Shown here piece by piece: positions 36,093-45,884 of a stretch of 64,000 nucleotides of DNA. Source of the stretch: Polytrichum commune (lineage: Eukaryota > Streptophyta > Polytrichopsida > Polytrichales > Polytrichaceae); NCBI GenBank assembly GCA_950295325.1, contig OX485808.1, positions 25,998,527 through 26,062,526 of the forward strand, in the 5' to 3' direction. The number at the start of each line of letters is the position of its first letter. Positions within the stretch are counted from its first letter, which is position 1. The position numbers were made by a program, and so were the translations under genes. Under the pieces are notes generated by a model. It searched no databases, was not told the DNA's origin, and worked only from the letters and a program-made list of their open reading frames with translations.

Positions 36093-36268
36093 CAGTAAAA
36101 CCTGTCTAAAGTGATATTGCTGGGACCAGAGGTAGGCTATCACTTTAAACAGGTTATCACTTTAGGCAGGTAAAGTACATACAGTATCACCGAGTTGGGA
36201 CCGAGTCGTGTTTATCACTTTAGACAGGATATCACTTTAGACAGTATCACTTTAGACAGGTTCTACTG
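36093..36268. mobile_element. Pogo/Emigrant-like MITE (176 bp)
   Basis: The left end CAGTAAAACCTGTCTAAAGT is inverted at the right (ACTTTAGACAGGTTCTACTG). The internal GCTGGGACCAGAG after the left TIR resembles the conserved part of Emigrant-type elements, whose ends read CAGTAAAACCTC. TA precedes the left end; on the right TA is one base further out. TATCACTTTA(G/A)ACAGG recurs inside. These are non-autonomous Tc1/mariner-pogo relatives. Confidence 0.75.
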
Positions 36269-36994
36269 GTACTAACAAAAAACTTGTTAGATAATTTAAT
36301 GCAAAAAAATCCATTGGTCTTGAATTTGATATCCTCCCAAATCATGTCATATATTCCTCTTCAAAATGCAAACCTCTTTATTTATGGGTACCTAACATGG
36401 CCCTAAACAACTCCCTTGGCTAAAACAATCAAATTATGGTACCCAGAACCCTTCATACTTGTTGAAGGTGCTAAGCCACACTCATAACCTTAAATCAACC
36501 TGACCACTCTTGCATGACACAAGTGAATTATCTGGATCATATTTTCTCTCAACCTCATCTTTCACCTCTTGCATGATGGCATTTGTAGGTTGAGCAAATT
36601 TCCAACAAAAGCAGACAAAGTGGCACGCAGATATCCTCTTTCCTTCACAAACTTTCATTGTAAAACATCCAAAGACACAAAAAAATTTACAGAGCCTTCA
36701 CAGAATCCTGGATTTCTTTGATGTCAAAATTTTGGTTGTTCAAAACATTTATATAAATCAGAAGACTTCACAAGAAATGCACCATAGTAGAAGCCACTTA
36801 CTCAAAAAAATTATCTAGGATTCACCAGCTGAAGCTAACCTGAAACTCGCAATTAGTACAGAAATATAGTCTGTAGCCTTAAGAATTGTGCTTCCCTGTC
36901 ATCGATGTTACCAAGCCCCAATGGTGCTCAAAAATCCTTGAGCCCAATGCTGCAAATGTCATATTTTCTTCATGTCCATAATAATCTGTAAGTA

Positions 36995-37162
36995 CTAATC
37001 AAAGTCAAGCTCCAGCTGCTCATTTTGCTTTGAAACTAGGGCATATATGAAAGGGGCTGCTCGAATGGCACATATCCAAAGGCCAAGATAAGTCAGGTGC
37101 TGCCTGAGCGTCTTATGGGCCTCGGCCTTGTCAGGCCGACGAGGCATAGCTCCAAGAAACAT
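36995..37162 (-). CDS. TOM6: TOM6-like mitochondrial import receptor subunit
   Basis: This 55-residue protein is about the size of plant TOM6 (about 54 aa). The order of features also fits: a short N-terminus (MFLGAMPRRPDKA), a basic/polar segment (HKTLRQHLTYLG), a single hydrophobic helix (LWICAIRAAPFIYAL) containing the IRAAP motif, and an acidic tail (QLELDFD). TOM6 is a small tail-anchored subunit that stabilises the TOM40 complex in the outer mitochondrial membrane. The start at 37162 gives the family length and has a GCAGCC context. On the minus strand an acceptor-like TTTTACAG ends 15 bases before the ATG, so the 5' UTR is probably spliced. The frame is open upstream but that part is likely intron. 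The upstream DNA holds a tandem array. Confidence 0.8.
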   Translation of the reverse strand: MFLGAMPRRPDKAEAHKTLRQHLTYLGLWICAIRAAPFIYALVSKQNEQLELDFD

Positions 37163-37606
37163 GGCTGCTAAGGTTACTGTAAAAGCTTTCTTGCAAAATT
37201 CCCTGAAATTCAAAACACTTCCGTATGTCAGATTGTTTAAACTACACCCCGGAAATTTCCAAATATCATCTAATAGAGTGCAGAAGTCTCCTTCAATAGT
37301 AACAAAGACCAGACAACCCGAATAACTATCAATAAACTCAAGGTACACCTAAAGCTGAATCAAAGACAACACCAACAACCTGCACATTCTGTCAAGACCT
37401 AGAGACACCAACAAGTTCTTATTTCTGAATTTAGACTTCACAGCAACTATGCTCAGAGATCATGTTATGACATTCTAGTCACAATTTCCAGATGCGTTCC
37501 AGGAGACTCTATTCTCAATCCCAAAGATAACGCTCAAAACACAACCACCCTTGCTGCCTTCTGTAGATAACAATATTCCCCACACTGGAGGAGTTGGTTT
37601 CACAAC

Positions 37607-38905
37607 CCGAGGTACAATCATGCCTTATTTCTCTCCATGGAACATAGAGAGCGTTGAGCCAGACCAGTTCCAGCACTTGGAATGTGCCTGTTTCTGTGCC
37701 TGTGCTCAAATTCTAAAACTCTAACGCTGTCCAGGCTGACAATCAACCTCACACAAGCTGTGTCTGGCAACGTCAATATCTTCAATGCCATTGTAAAAAA
37801 TTCCAATCGTGCTTTTATTTATCTCCATAGCCATAGCAAACGACGAGCCAGACTAATACCTTCCATTTAGATGTGTGAATGCCAAAATTCTAAAATCCTA
37901 AAACAGTCCAGGCCGACATAAGCCAATAATAAAGCTCACAAAGAACGAAAGAAAACTCCGATGTTGCCGCTGACGTGAATTGTGATGTTGCATCATCTTC
38001 AACTTTGTCTTAAGTCTGTATGTAATCCCAAAAGGTGAATCCCGAGACTTAGAGGGCCCAAAGACTACGGCTTCCTTTGAAAGGTGAACGGCTTGCACAG
38101 GCACAGACAAGCCGGCCTGCACCTATCTCCCCTAGGTTCCCACATGGCTGGATGAAAATATAGAGTTCACCCGGTTAACCCCACTATGCTTGGGTGGAGC
38201 ATAGGAGGTAAGGGGCACCAGAAACCGGACACCAAATGTCAGGAAGGTCTCCATCCGAGACCTATTCCGGCCTTGGGCGGCTTAGCCTTAGAATTCCCAT
38301 GGGATTCGGGGCAAAGCCTTGGGTTTAAGCCACCCTTGTGCCTGGCAACGTCACCGTCGTCAAGGACAATGTAAAAAGATCATGCTTTTATTTGTCTCCA
38401 TGGACATAGAGAGCGATGAGCCAGGCCTGTTCCAGCACTTGGGATGTGCAAGTGCTGAAATTCTAAAACCCTAAAACAATTCAGGCCAACAAATAAAGCT
38501 CACACAATCTGTGTCTGACAACGTCAATATCTTCGATGCCACTGCAACGAGGTCCAATCATGCCTTATTCATCTCCATAGATATAGCAAACGACGAGCCA
38601 GGCCAGTTCCAGCACCTGAGATGCGCAAGTGACGAGTTTCTAAAACCCTAACATAATCGGGGCCGACGATAAAGCTCACACAATCTATGTCTGGCAACGT
38701 CAATACCTTCAATCCCACTGTAACGAGGTCCAATTATTAATTTTATTATCTCCACGGACATAGCGAGCGACGAGCGAGGCCAGGTCCAGCACTTGGGATG
38801 TGCCAATCCGACGTTCTAAAACCCTAAAACAGTCCGAGGCGACAATAACATTCACGCAATCTATATCTGAAAACTTCAATATATTCAGAATCCTCAAATT
38901 CCACA
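37607..38905 (-). repeat. Tandem array of ~180-bp units upstream of TOM6
   Basis: Five related units begin near 37607, 37798, 38374, 38555 and 38733. Each holds a block like GACGAGCCAGGCCAGTTCCA, a CTAAAACCCTAA telo-box-like word (altered in the first two units), a GCTCACACAATCT block and GGCAACGTCAATA. Unit 2 is interrupted by about 400 bp of other sequence (roughly 37945-38335). The array sits 0.4-1.7 kb upstream of the TOM6 start, where its promoter or first exon would lie. Confidence 0.75.
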
Positions 38906-39275
38906 GTAACAGTATGCGCAGGAGCAAAAGAGGAAGTGCGAGACTTGATAGAGCGCACCTGCGAAGAGTGGAGAGCGTCGATCTCACAGAAGTCTTGGCA
39001 GGGTTGTGAGCAGTGGCGAAAGGAAAGCGAGGGTCCACAACGAGAAGAAGAGAGACTACTCGGACGGCCCAGATTGACCCTCTGGATTGATCGACGGCCA
39101 ATGAGGACTAGGTCGAGAGGCCTTTCCTATAGACACTTTGCAGTTGAGCACATTTTGGGCAAATTGTAAGCAGATCGATTATAGGCGAACTTTCTCTGAG
39201 GGCCGCTTCACACTATGGCCGTCCAAGTCCAGAGGCCATGGGATTGAATGGCCAAACTTTGTTGAGAGTCCAAAC

Positions 39276-40671
39276 CAATGAACGGGGAGTACCGAACTTT
39301 AGTTACGAGCTAGCCGAAATTTTTTGGAGATTTCCGAATGAGTTTGCAATAATTCGGACGACGTACCGACTTAAAATTGTTAAGGTCGGAAATTGACCGG
39401 TTCAAATGAGAAAAGATCGGCAATATAGCCGGTTGAGGTATCATATTTTAGGATATTTACCGAGCCAATTTTTAAATTTTAGGCAAGTAGCCGAAGGGAC
39501 TAGGGATAGGGCAGAAATTTCTACTAGGGTAATACTAGAGTCATGACTCATAAGGTCAAGAACTATGGAGGCTAATTAATTTAGGGTTGGTTTGTTCACT
39601 GAGCCGATTAGGGTTTTGAGGCTCTAAGCACCCAAGGATCCTCTCTCACGAGTATAAGGAGTTTGAGCCCCTTGTGCAAAGTATCTCGCTCCTCTCACTC
39701 CTCTACTAGGATTTTTCTATGTGCTCTTTCGCTACTGCTAGCACACTATGGGCATGATCGCTACCAAGAAGGTTCAAAATTTCCCTCCTTCGTTGATGTG
39801 ATGGCTTGTAAGCGTGAATTTATAGCTTTCAAATTGCAAGCCACCACTGAATGGGGAGATAAGACTTGTAGAGATTTATGGCGCATGATCACATAGAATC
39901 ATTCTTTGCAGACCCGATATCTTAATTTGCTTGTCCTTGCTGATTTGGCTAGAGTACAATGTGTATCAACATCCACTTGTGAAAGGGCGTTTAATGTCCA
40001 AAATTTAATAAAAACACAAGTGAGAAACATACTTGGAAGTAAAAATTTGGAAGCTATGCTTAGAATTGCTTTAGAGGGACCAAATGAAAACTTTGATAAT
40101 ATTATTGAATAGGCAATTCATTCGTGAAAAACTGGAACCAAATACCGGTTTTTATATGCTACTCCTTCACGTTATGTGTCTTCTGCAAGTGATGCATCTT
40201 GTTCAGTAAGTTCAACTATGTTTTCTAATTATGAGGATACGGATGTTTAAAAGTTGCATGTATTGTTGTACTTACTAGCCTCTAAATAATGTATGAACCC
40301 TTTTTGGATTTATATATATTTTTAAAGGCTAAATCCTTGGCCCCAAGTTGGTGGGGGTTTGGCAAGGTTCAAATCCTTCCAAGGATACTTGGATTTTCTA
40401 TCAACACAAATTCACCCCTTTAAAAGCATAACACCAATTTTTTTTACAATATTTAAAAAAACAAATCCGACATACAATAAAAATCTTCGGAAACATACCG
40501 AAATGAAATTTAGAAAGTCGGAAAATTACCGAATGGTAAAGTTCAATATCGGTTTTTAACCGAGAATAAAATTTGGATTTAGGTAGCTTCCGAGCAAAAA
40601 AATAAAAATCCTAATGTCTTTATAAAAGATCGGAAATGTACCGATTTTTGTATAAAACTCCCCGGACTGTG
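39276..40671 (+). mobile_element. hAT element with a transposase remnant (1396 bp)
   Basis: A perfect 8-bp duplication GTCCAAAC flanks it (39268-39275 and 40672-40679). The ends are CAATGAACGGGGAG and the inverse of CACAGTCCGGGGAG, fitting the same CAnnGnnCGGGGAG pattern as the small copies. The interior has many CCGGT/TCGG motifs near both ends and a transposase fragment in the middle. It is an internally deleted derivative of an autonomous element that probably mobilised this MITE group. Confidence 0.85.
39663..40112 (+). pseudogene. hAT transposase C-terminal fragment
   Basis: One frame, interrupted only by TAG at 39894-39896, reads LLLAHYG, FVDVMACKREFIAFKLQATT, DLWRMI, then LADLARVQCVSTSTCERAFN and LGSKNLEAMLRIALEGP. 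The STSTCERAF...R...LMLRI-like pattern is the hAT C-terminal dimerisation region, of the kind found in BED/ZNF862-like hAT transposases. The N-terminal BED finger and the catalytic core are absent. Inactive. Confidence 0.82.
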
Positions 40672-40732
40672 GTCCAAACAAATGGGCTGAAAAGACATAG
40701 CCAATAAAATATAGGAATTGGAGCCTTCGGGC

Positions 40733-40965
40733 CAATGATCGGGGAGAACCGGCAGTTAGTTACTCAGTACATATGAACCGGTCGAGTTTGAGGAATAGTT
40801 GGTTGAAGTTCAAGACTACAGGAGAATTACCGATCATTTCAGAGGAATCTATAGAATATACCTCAATTTAGTAATGGAAAACGGGAGGATGTCAACATGT
40901 AACCAGTTGGACTTGCAAATACTAGGATCTCAAACGATTATGCCCAAAAATCTCCCCGATCATTG
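40733..40965. mobile_element. Non-autonomous hAT-type MITE (233 bp)
   Basis: It starts CAATGATCGGGGAG and ends with the exact inverse, like the copy at 4248-4473 but in opposite orientation. The flanks CTTCGGGC and CTTCAGTT share five of eight bases, so the duplication is degraded. It lies 53 bp from the duplication of the larger hAT element. Confidence 0.78.
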
Positions 40966-41067
40966 CTTCAGTTGGGCATAGTGTGAAGCTTCCCAAGTCC
41001 AAACCTTTGGCCATAAACTCCCACGGCCTCTCAACTTGGACGGCTATAGTGTGAAGCATACAAAGTC

Positions 41068-41390
41068 CAAACCCAAAGGAGCATCCCACTTTATTTCTTG
41101 TCCAAAACAACCCATCCAGTCTAACATCCGAGATCTTGTCAATGATAGATCTTTTTTTGTGAAATAAAACTGACGGCCTCTCGACCAAAGTTTGGGTTTC
41201 CATTCCCGACTGACCCAAACTTCCTTCGAGAGTCTGTTGCCTTCGTCAAAAAAGTAAGCATTTTAAGTTGCAACGGCCTTTGGACTTTGACCTTAGTGTG
41301 AAGGGTCGAGAGGTCAAATTCTTTATTTCTTGCAATTTGATTGGTGGAAATCAATGGCCTCTCGACCTTCGGCCATAGTGTGAAGCAATT
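41068..41390. repeat. Second CTTCACACTATGGCC-type repeat
   Basis: Words such as GGCCTCTCGACC, CTTAGTGTGAAGGGTCGAGAGG and GGCCATAGTGTGAAGC recur in both orientations. It looks like a relative of the adjacent element at 39200-41057, with an unclear left limit. Confidence 0.5.
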
Positions 41391-41687
41391 TTAGCTTATT
41401 TTAACTTATTCCAATGAGGACACTGATAAGAGAAATTCATTAAATCATTCGTTCAATTTATGCAAAGGTTGCAAAACCTACTTTCTTTTATAGAAAGTGG
41501 ATTACTGAACAACACAATTGCAAGACCTAAATTGAACCAAAACAAAACAAAAAACGATCCTTGCTCCTTCAAAGAAATGGTTGTAAGAAATAAGATTGGT
41601 ATTGTGCACATGGTAACTATTCACACCATCTTTCTCCATATTATGTAGAGGTGTATAATAGGAACAACTATACTTATTAAATATTAA

Positions 41688-42137
41688 GCCCAAAAGAAAG
41701 TGTCCAATGGCCATCCCAACACACCTCCTAAATCATGTAGTGTGGTCACAGATCCTTAGTGTAGTGTGAAGTCATATGTGATCGGGCCCTCAACCAAATG
41801 ACATTTCAATGAAATCCTATTCATGCAGGTCCTCACACATGATAAAATAGAATAAATCAACGGTTGTGAACGTTCGGAGTGCCATGGTCTTCCAGTTTTG
41901 TGTTGGACCTACCTCCAAGAGGCGGTTCTTGAAAATAGTCCAAGTGACCATGAAACATGATCCATTTGATGCCATGTAAGAATCCATGTAGACTTTACAT
42001 CCATCTTGCATTCACATACTCCGTTGGTCCCTTAAGCGTAGTGTGAAGTGAAATTGGACCGGCTCCGCCTTTTCCACCAATGAGAGTGCTTGAAGTGTAA
42101 TGGTCACGGGCTCTCAGTCTTGTGTGTGAAGTGGCCC
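41688..42137. mobile_element. Harbinger-like MITE, GGGCCACTTCACAC family, left end deleted
   Basis: The right end GTGTGTGAAGTGGCCC is followed by TAA. On the left a TAA (41685-41687) directly precedes GCCCAAAAGAAAGTGTCC, a block that in the 48093 copy lies about 50 bp inside the terminal repeat. So the left TIR is missing while the TAA remains. The remaining interior matches 48140-48574. Confidence 0.75.
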
Positions 42138-43975
42138 TAAATACCATAAATAGTGTAGTGCATGACAGCTCAATATGACTCATCAACACATGGATGGAGC
42201 GAGCATGTATGCTGATGCAGGGTGTAAGGGCCACAAAATGAGTCACCCTAGATTATAGAAATGGGCAAAACAATGTTGGACCCTTTAGGATATTTTTGAT
42301 TTACTTACTATTTGGAATTACACACTAGTTTCACTGTAATATTCTAACAAAACCAAACAAAGTATAAGTAGATTATTAGACAATATGGATTTGAAGGACT
42401 TTTACTTGGTAATCTTTTGCATTCTAAGTACACTCTATCACGCCTGTGGCAACCAAAGTCCACGTGATATTAAGGAGGTGTGTAGTGTTATCATGGATGC
42501 ATGATAGTAGAGAATTATTGTAGCATGTAACATTATGAAATGACACAAAGTGAACATCACAATAATGACAATGATGACAACATGATGTTTAACTTTGGTG
42601 GATTACTTCAATGTCAAAATCCATGATATATGCAAGGTAAATGTGACAGCAAGAAGGGAAATTTGAACTAAGAACATTTGTTCTCTAGGGTTTTAGAATA
42701 TAAGAGAGGGGGTGACAACAAGGAGGGAGATTTGAATTGACAACATTTGTTCCCTAAGGTTTCATGATGTAAGAGAGGTGGTGACATTTAGGAGGATGAT
42801 ATTATGGAGGTTAGGGTGTATAAAGTTATACCACTTTGTAACTTTTGGTACCATAGAGAGCTCTATATTCTAGCCAAAGAAAATTAAATTCCCCCTCAAG
42901 ATTTCCATGTGTCATTCTTACATTGGTTGGGATGTGCTTGCCTCCCACATGAAAACTACAGTCTAGGACTAGCATTGTCTACAATAGTAAGTGATATTAA
43001 ATGCCTAAAACAATGTCATTGTTTCTTGAAGTATAAAAACTTATGGCCTACCCCTTAATATCCAAGGGTATCATGTATTTTCAAGGTCACTTATAAAGTG
43101 GGAGTTGCATGCTTGGCTTGTGATACAAATGCCATATTTTGAACCAAATTTGCGAGCTTAACCAAAGAACCATGTTCATGCAATTTGCAAATTTTACGTT
43201 CCTCAAACTACATATGTGAGCAAAGTTGAAACATTTCCACCAACTAATGTACGGAGAGAAACCACCATCTAAAAATTGAAAGTTTTTTATATATTTTTTT
43301 CTCATCAACATAATGATCGTGTTGGTAACCTTGTTCACTAGTTGAGAGGTTGATTATGAGCTCAAAAGAAAAAATCCACTCAACATAACTCTAACCTCAG
43401 ATTATCTACTTTTTGAAACATCCTTTTGGAGTAGGCCTTGAACTCTTGGTGTTCCATAATATATTTCTTAATTATATAGAAAGAACCTCATATTGTTGTT
43501 GATTCATAACATTGTTAAATTCCATTGGTCATTTGTCCCAACTAGAAGAATAATTCAACCAAGGGCCGGGAATAAATATGTTGGGGTTCTTAACAAATGG
43601 GACTTCAATCATAGACTTGTTGCAGCAAGATCTGCATGGAATAAAATATCTCTTATATTCGAGGAGGAGGCTTATAGTCCTTTTTCGAAATGCCGCCCTT
43701 TGAGGCAACCACGTCACTTGTTAGGGTTATTAGGGTTAGGGTGTGTGGCGGACTGAAGAGCTTTAGAAAGGATGCGGGAGGCTTAGGAGTGTTAGGAAGA
43801 GGTTGGAGCGACAATCTAGCAACCACAACGTGGACTCTACGGAAATTAGGGTTTGGCTAGGCAATCAAAGTTTTCAACATTTTGACAGAAATCAAAGATT
43901 CTGGAGCCCCCACACACCGGTAGCTACCGAAGCTATGTAATTCTCTGCGAGAATCGAAGGCTATTGAGTGGCGGT
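42138..43975. other. Non-coding DNA with a short tandem duplication
   Basis: A ~70-bp unit (GAGATTTGAATTGACAACATTTG type, with TAAGAGAGGTGGTGACA) is repeated twice at about 42648-42790. No gene is recognised. The plus frame at 43493-43756 has no domain. Confidence 0.45.
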
Positions 43976-44245
43976 TATTCTGGAGTTTTCCTCGGTTGAG
44001 CATGCCACTGCCGATGAAGAAATTGTGAAGCGAAGGAGCGAGTACAAGAAGTGTTAAAGGTTTGAAAGAAAGATCGGCGAAGGATTGTTGAAGGATTATT
44101 GGGGCTCCGGGGGGGGGGGGTTGTTCTGGAGTTTTCCTCGGTAGAGCATGTCACTGCCTTTGAAGGAATGGTGAAGCGAAGTAGCGAGTACAAGAATTGT
44201 GAAAGGATTGTTGAAAGAAGTTTTGAAAGAAAGGATCGGCGAAGG
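43976..44245. repeat. ~135-bp tandem duplication 3' of the TOM6-like gene
   Basis: GTTATTCTGGAGTTTTCCTC at 43976 recurs as GTTGTTCTGGAGTTTTCCTC at 44122, and both are followed by GAGCATG-CACTGCC, GTGAAGCGAAG, AGCGAGTACAAGAA and GATCGGCGAAGGATTG. The second unit abuts the stop codon of the minus-strand TOM6-like gene, so the array is in its 3' flank. A run of twelve G separates the units. Confidence 0.75.
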
Positions 44246-44255
44246 ATTGGCGATG

Positions 44256-44438
44256 TTATTTGCGAACGCTAATGAAGTAGGGGGCGGATCGAATAGCGGC
44301 CACCCAAAGTGCGAGGATGGCCAAGTGCTTCCTCAGCTGCCGGATAGCCTCATCATCTTCCGGCTCATCGTCACATCCCCCTCCATCGAAGAAATGATGG
44401 CCCTCGACTCCCTTGGCTCCCATGCCGAAGAATTTCAT
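44256..44438 (-). CDS. Second TOM6-like protein
   Basis: The minus-strand frame ending at 44256 is open for 185 codons, but only the last 60 from the ATG at 44438 look like a protein. The C-terminal part EAIRQLRKHLAILALWVAAI followed by RSAPYF aligns with the TOM6 core (HKTLRQHLTYLGLWICAIRAAPFIYAL) at 36995-37162. The N-terminus differs: MKFFGMGAKG, then an acidic stretch (GGGCDDEPEDDE), and it lacks the acidic tail, ending ISVRK. A small tail-anchored subunit of the TOM complex is the likely role. A GA/CT microsatellite (44486-44513) lies about 50 bp upstream, a common feature of plant 5' leaders. It could be a diverged paralog or a different small membrane protein. Confidence 0.6.
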   Translation of the reverse strand: MKFFGMGAKGVEGHHFFDGGGCDDEPEDDEAIRQLRKHLAILALWVAAIRSAPYFISVRK

Positions 44439-44699
44439 CCTCTGATATGAATGTATATATCCCGATCTATTGACACAAGCAACCTCTCTCTCTCTCTCGC
44501 TCTCTCTCTCTCCAACTTCTTTGCTACCAAGTTCTGGATTAGTACAGTGGTCGAACGTAAACAGACGCTGAGTTCTTGTCCTTGTCCTATGTGTGTATGT
44601 GCAATGTGCCTTCTCTGACTTTTCTAACGATGGTAAAGGTTTGTAGCAAGCAAAGGATTCTTTCGAATGGACGTGTCCATTGGCACGTGCCTCTCGGAA

Positions 44700-45330
44700 G
44701 AAAGAAACACAATCTACTCCACATTTTGGAAAGGGTCCAACGGCCATGGTGCGTGGGTGTTGATGCAATTGCCGTTCCAAAGGGCTAGCCGTCAACGGTG
44801 GCATGTTGAGCAAGAGGAGTTAGGATGGTATGAGACATTAATTCAAATTCACATGTGGATGATAGGCTCAAATCTACTATACATTTTGGAAAGGTCCAAC
44901 GGTGAGGATGGGCAGGCGTTAACGCAATTACCATTCCAAAATTTCAAACCGGGCAGCCGTCAACGGCGACATGTTGAGCAGCGGTGCCCAGATGGTATGG
45001 GATCGATGAACTTAATATTTATGCAAATGTGCAATGGGCCGGGACGATATAGGTCCAGACCAGACTAGACTTTAGACATTTTGGAAAGAACGACCAGTGA
45101 GGACGCATGCCGCGTTGATGTAGCGGCCGGTGTTTAAAAAATCGAAACAATAAACCACCAACAATGTGGGGATGACTCGGGGCATGAATTCATACCCACA
45201 GGTGCCAAATGCCTGGAGGACATAGGCCCAAACTAGCTACTCATGTACGACAAAAAATTACGCAGTCACCATTTCAAAATTCCAAAACGGCCGATAGTAA
45301 ATGACAACGTGTTGAGCGGGATGACCGGAC
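44700..45330 (-). repeat. Degenerate ~165-195-bp tandem array upstream of the TOM6-like gene
   Basis: The blocks CACATTTTGGAAAGGGTCCAACGG, CAATTGCCGTTCCAAA, GCCGTCAACGGTGGCATGTTGAG recur near 44713, 44877 and 45075, with a fourth weaker unit near 45240. The array fills the space between the TOM6-like gene and the 3' end of the CDI-like gene. Confidence 0.65.
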
Positions 45331-45884
45331 ATTTGGTCATATGCACGGGTGCAAGACGCAAAGACGGCACTGATCTAAACTCAATTGATACATTAGACTT
45401 AAATGAGACTCAGAAGTTAATTCCTACGTCGGAATCGACAATCTACAAACACAGAGAACGATTAGAACAAAGAAATTGAACTGGTGTACGGTAAGAGAAT
45501 GTGAACATACTCTGGATGTGATAAACTGAGTATCCAAGCGAGCTAATTAAGATTAGAAAACATGTAGGTGGAGAGCGCTCAGTCCATTTGTTCCAGCTGT
45601 GATTGTCGGTGTACTTCTGGAAGTAGAGACAGAACTTGGCCAGTGTGTGCGTCTGCCCAAACGAACCCTCCACTTTACTGTGCGAGTCGCGCATTTGAGT
45701 ACCGTCACAAATTATTCGAATGAAACAGAAGAATGACAGGAATCTGCAGGGGCGATGTAGCTCTGTAGAAACGATTCACAATGATCGTGACGTTGAGCTG
45801 CATCATCCATATGACATGCATCGTTGGTGATTATGTGACGAGAATGAAGGGAGTCGTGCGGTGCTTAAGCTGTTGTTGACGTTT

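Larger units (their letters stand above)
39200..41057. mobile_element. Harbinger-like MITE (CTTCACACTATGGCC ends) with two nested hAT elements
   Basis: The left end GGGCCGCTTCACACTATGGC has an inverted partner at about 41015-41057 (GGACGGCTATAGTGTGAAGC), and both ends continue with CGTCCAAGT...AGAGGCC. Taking out the hAT copies at 39276-40671 and 40733-40965 leaves about 220 bp, the usual MITE size. The outermost right GGGCC is missing, so the limit is approximate. Confidence 0.6.

Noticed and set aside
37163-37348. Minus-strand extension of TOM6 to 117 aa
   Set aside because: It reads through a probable 5' UTR intron acceptor (TTTTACAG) and more than doubles the usual TOM6 length.
44439-44813. 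Minus-strand frame extending the TOM6-like protein to 185 aa
   Set aside because: The N-terminal 125 codons translate the CT microsatellite (SERERE) and tandem array, and have no protein character. The ATG at 44438 gives a family-sized protein.
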